Shown here: piece by piece, positions 35,369-45,560 of the stretch
Numbering within the stretch: the first letter of the stretch is position 1
How the letters are laid out: every line of letters begins with the position of its first letter
Origin: Cyanophora paradoxa
Lineage: Eukaryota; Glaucocystophyceae; Cyanophorales; Cyanophoraceae
Direction: 5' to 3'
Length of the DNA: 64,000 nucleotides
Assembly (NCBI GenBank): GCA_004431415.1
Contig: QPMI01000629.1
Coordinates: 79,448-143,447, forward strand
Program-made: the position numbers and the translations under genes
Notes under the pieces: model-generated
Seen by the model: only the letters and a program-made list of their open reading frames with translations
Databases searched by the model: none
What the model was told of the DNA's origin: nothing

Positions 35369-36250
35369 CCTTCTCGGCCCTTCTGGAAAGAGTGCTTTGA
35401 TAAATATTGCCGGCTGTCTGGTGCCCTAATTAATCTCGAGAAGTCTAACCTTCTTCCGCTCCGCGATATTCCTGCGGACGTGTGGCCTAGCGTCGAGGAC
35501 TGTCCCTGGCGGCGTCTCCAGGTGACGGATCTCCCTCCCGCTGAGAAAATTCGCAAGTACTTGGGCTTTCCGCTTGAGCCCAATCTGTCTCGATTCTGGC
35601 GTAAGAAAAATGCTGCTCTTGATATTCGTGTGCAGCAAGCGAAAACCTATCGCATGCCGATGCGCTCCGGCGTTCTCCTTGCCTGGGCGGTCTTTATTGG
35701 ATCCCTGCATTATGCTCTGTATTTGCTTGACCCCCCCGATGCCCAGTATTCTACATGGCAAGAGAAGCTTCGCTCTTTTGCCGGCGTGAGTGGGCAACTT
35801 TCGAAGTATATTTCTCCTCTGCCGTGGCATCAAGGTGGTCTCAATTGCCCTGATATTCGTGTCTTTTCTTTATCACTGAAAATGAAGTGGGTGGCCTTGT
35901 TGGCTGACCCGTCCTGTTCGGCTCCTTGGAAGGAGTACCTCTTGAGCAAACTGGACGTTCAGCTGGCGCCCTTTTCCTACGGCCCCGCCTTTATCTCGCT
36001 TCGTCTCCCACTTGGCGGTCTTGACTTGCCTCCTATTTGGAAGCAGGCTTTCTCGGAGTGGGCTCAGCGCCAGGGCGTGTGTCAACCTCGTACTTCACTC
36101 GAAGTTTTATCCCAACCTCTTTTCTTTAATCCCTTGTTCGATGCTCCGGGTGCCGAGGTTGACTGGAGTCGCTGTGCACGGTCTGGCTTGCTGCGGGTCT
36201 GCGATATCTGGGATTGTACCACCCGGCGATTCCGGACTCCACCAGCTGCC
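35369..36250 (+). pseudogene. non-LTR retrotransposon (LINE) reverse-transcriptase fragment
   Basis: An open frame from 35369 encodes the end of the fingers-palm region and the thumb of a LINE-type reverse transcriptase. It shows F-x-K-Y-C-x-x-S-G-x-x-I-N-x-x-K-S, then KYLGFPLEP, the typical GGLNCPDI, and KMKWVALLADPS with APWKEYL. The catalytic YADD box would lie upstream and is absent, and the frame dissolves into GC-rich sequence at about 36240, so the copy is truncated at both ends. Its composition is near balanced and clearly less GC-rich than all neighbours, a sign of recent arrival from another context. It sits between the propeller-like gene and the tail of the AAA+ gene, within the block bounded by inverted repeats. 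Confidence 0.85.
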
Positions 36251-36435
36251 TCCAAAGGGGCGGGGGCCGAGGCGCGCGACGAGCTCGGATGGGGATTCGG
36301 AGGGTGGCGAGGGGTGGGCGGGGGCGGGCGGGCGGGGGGGTACGGGGGCATCGTGCGGAGCGGTGCTCATCCCACGCCACGAGTCGGATGGGGCATGTAC
36401 AGTCGAGGTTGGGCGGGGCGGCAGCTGCAGGCTTT

Positions 36436-36592
36436 TAGGAGGGAAAAAGGTCAAGATGGGGTGGAGGGAGAGGGGGGAGGGGGGGGAGAGAGGGGGGGGA
36501 GGGGGGCGGGGCGGGGAGGGGGAAGGGGGGAGGGGGGAGGGGAGGGGGGGAAGGGGGAGGGGAGGGGGGGGGGGGGGGGGGGGACGGGAGCA
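36436..36592 (+). repeat. G-rich tract with G-quadruplex potential
   Basis: Almost uninterrupted GGGGGAGGGG-type sequence ending in a run of about 20 G just downstream of the AAA+ gene stop. On the coding (minus) strand of that gene it is a C-rich tract. It could terminate or pause transcription. Confidence 0.7.
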
Positions 36593-36606
36593 CGTTCGGC
36601 GGCGGC

Positions 36607-39600
36607 TCAGACGGCGGAATCGGCGCCCGAGGGGCGCGGCGCTTGCGACGAGCTCGAGGCGCGCGCGAGGGGCGCCTGGGCGACGGCCGGGCGCTGGGCG
36701 CCGGGCTCGCCCTCGGGCGCCCCGGCGGCCTTGCGCTTCGCGCTCGAGGAGCCCGCCGCGTCGGGCGGCGCGGCGGGAGCCTCTCCGGATTCGTTGATGT
36801 GCCCGGCTTCTGCGCACGACGGCGGGGCGGGTCGGAGGGGGCCCAGAGCGCGGAGGCCGCGCGGGCGCCGCGGCGCGGACCTTGAGGAGCGGCCGCCGCC
36901 GCCTGCGTGGACGTGACCGCATCCGCGGCGGGCCGGCGGTCCGCCGCGCCGAGCTTGAAAGCGGCCTCGCACTGCTTGAGAGAGTCCGAGTGCATCTCCT
37001 TTACTGTACCCTCGCGGACCGCCTGTTCGAGCGTGCCGTAATCGATGTCGAAGGGCCTGCGCGCGCGTTTCGGCCCGATTCACGGCGGCCGTCGCGCGGA
37101 GCGGAGCGGGAGGCGCTGCGCGCACTTTTTCTTCGGGAGGATCTGCGTGAACACCTCTTCGAAGACTTGGTACGTGAAGCCCCCCGAGATGGCGTCGGAC
37201 GCGAGCTTGTTGACGTTCTCTCTCGCGCTGCACTCGGGCAGGAAAACTCTGCCCAGCGCCTCCGGCACGCCCGTTCCCCCAAGCCGCCTGAGCTCCCGGT
37301 GGTATCGATCGATGGCCTCGCGCTCCAGCTCGTTGATGAAGCTCAGGATGAACATGCGCCGCTGCTCGGCGTCGGGCGGGCGGATGTAGACGCTGCGGCA
37401 AGCCCCGGATGTCAGATCTAGAGGGCGGAATGCCGCGCGGCGGAGGCCTCGGGTTGGGGGTACGGCGCACTGCTTGGGGAACCGACGGTAGAATTTTCCC
37501 TCCAGATTCAAGGGGTAGTTTGTCGCCGCGATCAAGACGGGCCCGCCGCCCGCGGCGCCAGCCTTGCGACGTGCCCTGAGGTCACGTGCCAGCGCGGACA
37601 TACCTTTCGCGCACTGCGGGCGGGCCGCGGGCGGGGCACGGTGAGCTCTGGGGCGGGGCGCGTCGCCGATCGCGACGACCCTCGGGACGTGCACCTGATC
37701 GGAGATGTTCTTGTGAAACTTGTCCCCGTTGCCGGACGCGCCGGCCTTCGGGAAGAGCGTGTCGACTTCGCTGCGGGGCCGGGCGGGGCCGGCGCGTCGG
37801 ACGGCCGCGGGGCACGGGCGTGGCCATGGAGTGGCGCGGGCCGAAGCGCACTCGCACAGGAAGACGACGTCCGGGAAGTGCTTGAGAAAGGCGAAGAACG
37901 CCTTGACGATGTTCTCAGACTCGCCGTACTGCGCATGCGGGGCAACGTCGGCGGCGGCGCGTGGGGCCGAAGGTTCCCGGAGCGCGCACATATTTGCTGG
38001 TTTGAGTGTGGTCGTACTCCAGGAGCGCAAAGTTCAGCCTCCGCGCGAGCTCGCTCGCAAACTCCGTCTTCCCCGTCCCCTGCAGCGGCCCGGCTGGTTA
38101 GGAGCGGCGAGGGGCGAGGAAGGAAGCGACGCCGGCGGGCGCGCGCACGGGCGGGCCGTAGAGGAGAATCCCGTCCGGGGCTTTTTGGCGGAGTCGGGGA
38201 CGTGGGGTCCCGGCGCCGGCAGGATCATCGCCGAGGTATGCGTAGGCGCTCCTCAGCTCGTCGAAGAGGTCCGCCCGCCCGACTGGCGGGGCGTTCAGCG
38301 ACGGCGTCGTGTCCCGAACGCGACGGGCGCAGGGGATGCGTACCGTATTCACGTGCCGTCTGCTGCACGACGTCGGCGGACTTGAAGGCCGCGAGGATGG
38401 ACTCTCTGGCGAGCGTCCGCACATCGGCCTGCCCGATCACCTGCACCGCCTTTTCCAGCGCCGCCTCGAGTGCCGCTTCGCTAGACGCACGAAGGCGTGA
38501 GACCGCGCGGGGGCGGCGAGGGGCGCCCGCGGCTGGCGGGCGCGCGGGGCGAGGCACCTGCCACTGGGTCCCGGAGTGAAGAGCGCGCTCTCCGGGTCGA
38601 GGACGGGGAGGTCGCCGTCGAGGAGAAACTCGAGCGACTCGCCGTCGCCCTGCAGCCTCTTGTCCCCCCGTAGACGCAGCTCCACGAGGCGCTCCCGGGC
38701 CGCATCGATGAGAGCCTTGGCCTCCGCCAGCGCCCGCGCCTTTGTGCGCTTGTTCCCGTTCTCCTGTTTCCCCGCCGGGCCAGCGGCGGCCGGCGCCGCG
38801 TCCCCCGCCGAGGGGCTGGCGGCGGGCGCCGCATCCCCCGCCCCCACCGGAGGGCAGGCGGCGGGCGCCGCGTCCCCTGCCTCAGCCGCGGGGCCCGGGG
38901 CCGGCGCCGCGTCCCCTGCCTCAGCCGCGGGGCCCGGGCCCGGCGCCGCGTCCCCTGCCTCAGCCGAGGGGCCCGGGGCCGGCGCCGCGTCCCCTGCCTC
39001 AGCCGCGGGCCCGGGCCCGGCGCCGCGTCCCCTGCCTCAGCCGAGGGGCCCGGGGCCGGCGCCGCGTCCCCTGCCTCAGCCGCGGGGCCCGGCCCGGCGC
39101 CGCGTCCCCTGCCTCAGCCGAGGGCCCGGGCCGGCGCCGCGTCCCCTGCCTCAGCCGCGGGGCCCGGGCCCGGCGCCGCGTCCCTGCCTCAGCCGAGGGG
39201 CCCGGGGCCGGCGCCGCGTCCCCCGCCGAGGGCCTGGCGGCGGGGGCCGCATCCCCGCCCCCGCCGTCGCCGCAGGCGGGACAGCCGTCGCTTCGGGCGA
39301 TTCCAGCTCCCGCTTGGCGAGGGCCGCCTGCCCAAGGGAGCGGGAAGGGTCGTTGAGACGCTTGATGTGCTTTCGGGTCGTGTAGGGGCCGATCTGCCGC
39401 AGGGCAGGGAACGCACGCAGCGCCTCGCCGATGTTGCGCATCCTCCGAAGCTGCGGCGCGGGCGCGGGCGGGATTGGCGGCCGGAAAGAAGGGGAGGGGG
39501 AAGGGGGGGGGGGGACGGGAGGGGGGGGGAGGGGAGGGGGGGGGGGGGAGGGGGGGGAGGGGGGGGAGGGGGGGTTCTGCACGGGCGGACCGCGTCGGCG

Positions 39601-41351
39601 AGGTTCTTCGCGCCGGTCCGGTCCTCCTTCCGCTCCCCCGCCTCGAGGTCCTGGTCGGCCTTGCGGGAGATGGTGTTGTCGCGGAACTGCTGCACGCTAC
39701 CATTCGTCTCGAGCGTGAGCAGCTCCGCAAAGTCGAACGCGAGCTTGGGGGCCTCCGGATCGCCGGGATCCTTGAGGTTCTCCAACTTGGGGTCTCCCGG
39801 ATCAGCCTTCTCCCGCATGTTCATCTCGACGATGTTGTTGATCTTCTCGCTCTTCACCTTCTCGGCCACCTCGAACGAGAATGCGGCCTTGCGCTTCCCC
39901 TTGGAGTCGCTCGCTAGCTTTGCGCCAATCCGCCGGCCCTCGGACTCGCAGAAGAGCGCGATGTACTGCGGGACGGTGCGTATGCGCCATCAGCGTCGAT
40001 CGCGGCGGCCGGGGCGGGGCGGGCCGGGCGGGCGCGCGGTGGTGGGGACGCGGAGCGGACCTGGCATGCGATGACAAAGGCGCCGGTGCGCTCCTGCTCG
40101 GAGACTTGGAGGATGCGCTGGGTGTTCAGCATGTACGGATCGAGCTCCCTGTACCGTGACGCGACGTTCTTGATGTGCGAGATCACGTCCGTCGGAGCGT
40201 AGAGGTTCCGGGCCCCCGCGGGGCGCTCGCCGACTCTGACAAGGGTCCCCTCGCGGGGACCGAGGCCACTCCGGCGATCGCTCGGCCCCGCCCCCTCCTC
40301 GCCCGCGCCCGGCGCCGCCGCGTGCATGCCCGGCGCGGCGGCCGCGCCGGGGGCCCCATCCGGAGCCGCCGATGCCACGCTGGCGGCGACGGCGCCGGCG
40401 GCCGGAGGCGACGGGTTGGGCTGCTCATTCTTGTAGCTGTAGGCGTCCCTCCAGCCCTCGAGGAGGTTGTCGACGATCTTCTCCGCCTTTTCCGCCATGC
40501 GCTTCTTCAGGAGCTCGCTCTCGTCGCCTCCGCCGCCCGAGCTCGGCGGCTTGCCGCTCCTGGAGTTCTTCTTTTTCTTCTTCTCGCCGTCGCCGTCCTC
40601 CTCGCTGCTGCTGCTGCTGCTGCCCTCTGCGTCTTCATCCGGATCCTTGTCCGAACCGCTGGCGCTGGATTCGTTGTCATTGGACGAATTCGGAGCGCCC
40701 TTGTTTCTGATCTTGTCCTCGAGCGCTGCCTGGTTGTTCACGCCGTTGGGCGTGGACAGAGCGCGATCCTTGAACAGCTTCCACTGCGCCTCCTGCTCCT
40801 TCCTCTTCTTCTTCGGCGGCTCCGTCTTCGCCGCCTCCGCGTCGTAGCACTCCACAAACTTTGCGTGGGTGTTCTCCACCTTTTCGAGCCCCGTGCGCCG
40901 GCAGCTGCGCGCGGCGCCGAGCGGTCGGCGCGGGCCCCGACCTGGTAGCGCGGGGGCTCGTGGGGGGCGTGTGCACCATTCACCCACGGCTCTCTTGTAT
41001 TTGGCAAATTGCCTTATCGAGGAGAAGCAGAAGATACAGAGCCTGAGGCGCTTGGGGCACGTCGCCTCGCACAGCGAGACTGGGAGGATCCAGGCTTTCT
41101 TGCACCCCGTACAGATGCCGCGGCCGCGGGGGGCCTCTGCGCAGAGGCGCGCGCGCCTGTCAGGGTCCGCGCGCGGCGGCCGCGGGCGAGGCCTAGGGGC
41201 GACCGCGGAGCGCACGGGAGGCTCCAGGTTTGGGTTTCTCGGCGTCAACTTGGGGACCTTCGCGCTCGCGGGCCGCTGGCGCCTCTTTGCGCCCGGGATC
41301 CTCCGGATTCGTCCCCTCGCCGTGCTTGGCGGTCTTGCCCTCGCCGCTCAT
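36607..41351 (-). CDS. large spliced AAA+ ATPase (meiotic/Vps4-katanin type) with Cys-rich, NLS-bearing N-terminus
   Basis: Read from ATG 41351 to TGA 36607. The N-terminus has a Cys cluster (CTGC, later C, C and CIFC), then PPKKKRKEQ (a classical nuclear signal), an acidic Ser/Asp/Glu segment and charged helices. A low-complexity segment of 13-residue repeats (38870-39240) leads to the ATPase. I see no Met between repeats and ATPase, so I treat all as one gene. Splicing restores AAA motifs: LLYGPP/GTGKTEF (intron 38148-38080), TSKY/YGESEN (37989-37929), VVFLC-DE-VDTL (37851-37771), RRFPK-H-VYIRPPD (37470-37393) and LPKKK-PFDIDY (37125-37057). Others are 40060-39966, 38557-38481 and 37694-37614. 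RRFPKxVYIxPPD is typical of Vps4/katanin ATPases, which remodel protein complexes by ATP hydrolysis. Boundaries near 38300 and 39580 are unclear, and some one-base slips occur in the repeats. No TATA box was found. Confidence 0.8.
37771..37851 (-). other. 81-nt intron splitting the Walker B Asp codon
   Basis: Donor GA/GTGCGCTTC and acceptor CCCCGCAG/CGAAGTC. Joining GA to C yields GAC-GAA, the DE pair of VVFLCDEVDTL. Confidence 0.85.
38080..38148 (-). other. 69-nt intron between the two halves of Walker A
   Basis: Donor CCC/GTGCGCGC and acceptor GCTGCAG/GGGACGGGG. Joining gives the codons for GPPGTGKT; retention destroys the ATP-binding loop. Confidence 0.85.
38870..39240 (-). repeat. 39-bp coding minisatellite (13-residue repeat), about nine copies
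   Basis: CTCAGCC recurs at 38881, 38920, 38959 and 38998 and then with one- or two-base shortening. On the minus strand it encodes G-P-x-A-E-A-G-D-A-A-P-x-P units. Several units lose one base in C/G runs, which breaks the frame in places. Confidence 0.85.
39486..39577 (+). repeat. G-rich tract inside the AAA+ gene region
   Basis: Mostly GGGGGAGG on the plus strand. On the coding strand it is a C-rich tract between a coding segment ending near NLADAVRP and the next one near MRNIGEAL, so it is probably intronic. Confidence 0.6.
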
Positions 41352-41429
41352 GATCGTCGAGCACCGGCCGTCGGCGCGCGCAGCCGCAGCTGCAGGCTGC
41401 AAATGCGGTGATGAGCGCTAGTACGCGTA

Positions 41430-43885
41430 CGGCGTGGCGCACAGCGGCCGGCGGCGCGGCTACCGTAGTACCGGGGTAGGGCCGCTAGGCTAGCTATCAT
41501 AGACTAAGATTCGAATTCATAGTACTACGGTACATAGCTAGGTCACAGCCTAGGTGTGTGCACGTGTGGGCGTATCGCTAATTTTGCGGGGTAATATAAG
41601 GCTGCTTCTCATCCGCTAGCCTGAGCTAGGGAATTATGGTGGAGCCGGAAATTAGTGGACTGAGTCAAGATTTTCAGTCCACTAATTTCTGGGTTGGGTA
41701 CCGGTGCTGCATCACGGCCCTGCATGCGTACGTACGTACGTACGCCCACGTATACGAACGAAATTTTGCAACAGAATTCGAAATAAAAACCTTTGCACCG
41801 CATGGGTACTGCGTATACCGCACTACGTATACCGCGTCGTGTGATCATGCCTGAGTCGGCGTGACTCTCGTGGTGACTCACTGCAGCTGGCTCACTGCCA
41901 GCTAGAGTCACTGGTGAGTCGCGTCGCGTATACGTACTACAGTATACCAGGTCACAGCTCGCGGAAAAAAGGCGCATAGGCCGGTCTAGGACTTTAATTT
42001 CTCCCAGTGAAGATTTTCTCGCGAGCTCCAGCCATTGGATGAAAAAGTTTCATTTGCGTACCCCAAACCTTCGTTCGCGCTCGTTCAACATGAAAGCTGC
42101 GCACAAAGCACTTCGTACCCACGCCTTCTTGCAGAGTCAGCGCCGCAGCGGAGAAAGCTGGTCGCCCCGCCGGCTTTCAGCAGCCTCCTTAGGTCCAGTG
42201 AGCTTCAGGGAAGCGGCGAAGGCGGCCCCAGGTGGCGGCAGTCCGCGGCGGCACTTTTGAGCGCGGAACAGGACCTGTTGACCGCCCACTCTCTTCCCAC
42301 GCATCGAAGGCAGGTTCTGTATTCACTCTGATGCACTAGGACGCGTCCCGGGCTCTGGCGGTTCCTCACCGGACTCGCAACCGCAGTGGCACCTCCTTCA
42401 CAGGCACGCCTCCACGCACGCTACGCGTATACTATGCAAGCTAACGATCATGCGGGTGCGTGTCTGCACGCGCCGCGCGCTGCCCAGCTGATGCGATGAG
42501 GTCGCTCCCCGCCGTGTGCAGTTGTCTCCCAAAGTGCCAGAGCCGGGCCTCAGCGTAAACGAGTGGATGCTACTCAAGCTACATAAGCTGTAGGCGAGCG
42601 AAGAAGGGTCGCTCAACAGCTCCAGTTCCGCGCTAATCGAAAACGCGTTTGCAGGTCTCCCTAGTCCTTGGCCGCCCGACGACGGGGGCCTCGCCCGCCG
42701 GCTGCGCATCGTCGTTTCACGATGTACAGGTGCTATACTTCCTTTCCGCTCTCTTCTGCGACCATTTCGCCGCCGCCTGATCGACCACCACCACCACCAC
42801 AGGCGCGGTCCTTCACCTCGGCGGCAGCCCTGGGCGGGAATGACACGCAGCGGCATTCCGAGGCGTACGCAAGTGTGTTTTATAGCTTCTAGAACACCCC
42901 ACGCCCCTTCCCCTTCGATGTGGCGCTCGCCCATGTCGCCCGTGTGCAAGGCACCTCGCTGTCTCTCGCCGCGCGGGCGGGGCGTGGGCGGCACTCCTTC
43001 TGGGCATGTGAGGGCGTTGTACTGCATGCATAAGGGTGGGAAAGCGCACACAACAAGACGAGCGGTGCCGGGGCGGCGAAACCGCGCCGGATGGGCGGAA
43101 GCCGCGATTCGAACAACCGGGACCGATCCAGCGGCAGTCCTGGCGCCTGGCCCGCTCTATAGCTCGGGACATACATCTAAAGCACGGTGAGAGCGTTGAC
43201 GGAAGACGCGCGCCGCAGGATGGCTTTCGAGGAGCGTTTGTCTGCGGCGGGCGGCGGCAAGCGAGCGAGAGCGTCGCATATACATCCCAAGCGCGCGGAG
43301 AGCGCGGAGGCCGAGCGCTGGAGCGAGCGGAGCGAGCTAGCCGGGCGGCAAGTTTGGGCGAACGAAGGCTTTAGCGGGGGTAGCGCTAGCTAGTTGCACG
43401 TGGCTCACGTGCGCTGAGCCAATCCGATTTGCAGGAAGCACCGGATCGCGTTTCTATTGGCCGACTCGGAATATATATATTCGGCAATTCCCTTGACTTA
43501 AAGTCTTGGTATATTTGGGGGGCCCTATATCGTGACTCAACGAGTAACACCGAACGGTCGCCCTTTTTTCCGCGAGCTGTGGGTAGTCCGAGTCCGTGCG
43601 TGACGCGACGTCGACGTCGCGACTCGCGAGTCGCGATCGACTAACATGCACATGCATGCATATGCATATGTACATATTTTAACGTTCATCCAGATTCATG
43701 ACCGTACGCCGGTCCACTCAAATTAATAATTTTTATATCCGTACGCGTGACGCGTCGATCGACTTATATAATGTTATATATATACACGTATCAATATCAT
43801 AGCGCTAGCATATCCATACGCGTACGTCGACGTCCATCGCGCAAATGAATGTGACTAAAATTAATTCAGTGTACATGTTAATTTT
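41430..43885. other. lower-GC, palindrome-rich intergenic region
   Basis: No gene is supported. The sequence is packed with short self-complementary words: (GTAC) copies at 41726-41745, CATATGCATATG at 43660-43670, GCTAGCTAT at 41490, and TCGATCGA and ACGCGT elsewhere. The nested inverted repeat 41873-41911 has outer arms GTGACT/AGTCAC and inner arms AGCTGG/CCAGCT. The 42000-43400 part has ordinary composition with many small ORFs but no motif. Confidence 0.45.
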
Positions 43886-44560
43886 ATAACTGAAACTCTA
43901 CGCCACCGCAGCGGTGCGACGTTCGTGCAAGAATCAACGCCACGTTCCACGGTTCGGGCCGCTGAATTAATCGGGCGCCGAGCATCGCGGGCGATCTGAC
44001 GCCACTCACTGAGTCAGGCTGCCTCGCGTTAAACTCGACGCCATAGAGCAGCAGCTTCCAAGTCGGCGACGCTCGTGTGTGATCCAACGCTACGGTGCGG
44101 GGCGCCAAAAGCGGCGGATCCAACGCCACTGCATTGCGTTAAACTGGACGCTACGATTCGGGCGCCGAGCATCGCGGGAGATTCAACGCCACTGCCTCGC
44201 ATTAAACTCGGCAATGATCGTGTGAAATCCAACGCTACGGACCGCCAACGGTGCGGGGCGCCAAGAGGGGAGGATTCAACGCCACTGCAATGCGACTGTA
44301 TTGCGTTAAACTGGACGCCACGGTACGGGCGCCAAGCCCCGCGGGGGATCCAATGCCACTGCTTCGCGTTAAACTTGACGCCATATTGCAGCTAGCGTTT
44401 CCCAATTGCAAGCTCAACCTCGTGTGATCATGAGATCTAACGCTACGGTGCGTGGCGTCAAGCCGCGGGGGATAAAACGCCACTGCATTGCGTTTGACTC
44501 GACGCCATATTCAATGACTGCAGCTTGGCGACGCTCGTACAAGATCCAACGCTACGCGTA
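43886..44560. repeat. degenerate repeat with GCGTTAAACT and CAACGC(C/T)AC words
   Basis: GCGTTAAACT-like words at 44025, 44137, 44199, 44304, 44368 and 44487 alternate with CAACGCTACGGTGCGGGGCGCC-like segments (split by variation). Spacing is irregular, 60-115 bp. It looks like an old diverged satellite. Confidence 0.6.
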
Positions 44561-45560
44561 TACGTACGTATACGCGTGCATGGTAAACGTATGCATAGCA
44601 TTGCATACCCGCCGGCGCCGGGCCGGTATACCGTACGTTGGCCGGTAGTACCGGTGCGGCCCGGGCGCCGGGCGCCGCGGGCCACGGTAACTAGAACGTT
44701 GACGTCGACGTTCACGTTGTCGCAGTTGCAATGGGGTACAGCTGGTCTCGAGGAAAAAAAACAACGACTTGCAGCAGCAGCAGCAGCCGGCGAGCCGGGC
44801 ACGGATCGACTCCCATCATCCTCGCACACCACCACGCATCCCAGCTTGCCCAGCAGCGTGTACGCGCACTCGCGGAGTAGCCCGGCCGATCGGCCAGTGT
44901 GCGATCAACGTCGAGGCGCGCCGCGGTACCGGTTTCTAGCACAGATCAAAGAGATGCCGCACGCGAGCCGCGCCACTGAGCGGTCCGTGTCGTCGGGGGA
45001 TTGTCCGAGCGTGCGCGCTCCGAGGTTCGCCCCGCCCGCTCTCGCCTCGGACAGCCGGGACAGGTCGCCGGGCACGGGCGCTCTTCTGACGCTCGGCGGA
45101 ACCTCGGGGATCACGCAGACTATCTACTGAAGCTCCGCGGGGATCCCTTGCGCCCTCGTTGACGTGTGCGTCGCCGCCGGCCTCCGGACGCGTTGGTTGA
45201 CCTGACCTCGTCGCGCAGCGCTCTCAGGAGCGTGATCGAGCACCGTGCACCAAAGTCCGCGCCTCTTGACACGCCTGGGACGCGCCGCCGCGACGGGTTC
45301 GCTCCCCGCCCGCTCCCGGCCTCGCGCTCTCGATCCCGATCGGGCGCCTCGCGCGACGCGTCGGCGGCAGGCCTCGTCGACGCGTCGCGACCCTTGGCCG
45401 CGCGCGTACGCGACGGAGCGGCGCCCCGGCGGCCCCGCAGAGCGCGCATACCGCCTGCAAGAAGTGTCCCCCGCGGCCGCACGGACTCTCTTGCATCGCG
45501 CGTACTTTCCCACCTCGCCTCTCGTACGAACCCTGACCGTCTTTGCAGCGGCGTGGCGCG
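44561..45560. other. intergenic stretch with short CAG run
   Basis: A CAGCAGCAGCAGCAG run at about 44776-44793 and inverted GTATACG/CGTATAC words near 44560. No gene is supported, although a 201-codon plus-strand ORF (44525-45130) crosses it without a motif. Confidence 0.3.

Noticed and set aside
36435-36995. Alternative Pro-rich C-terminus of the AAA+ gene (continuing in the same frame into the C-rich tract)
   Set aside because: The neighbouring frame gives a less biased tail (ESGEAPAAPPDAAGSSSAKR) with a stop at 36607, so a frame slip is more likely than a poly-Pro tail.
43085-43130. tRNA gene suggested by GTTCGAATC on the minus strand
   Set aside because: The T stem does not pair, and neither an acceptor stem nor an anticodon stem can be formed; TTCGAA is simply a common palindrome here.
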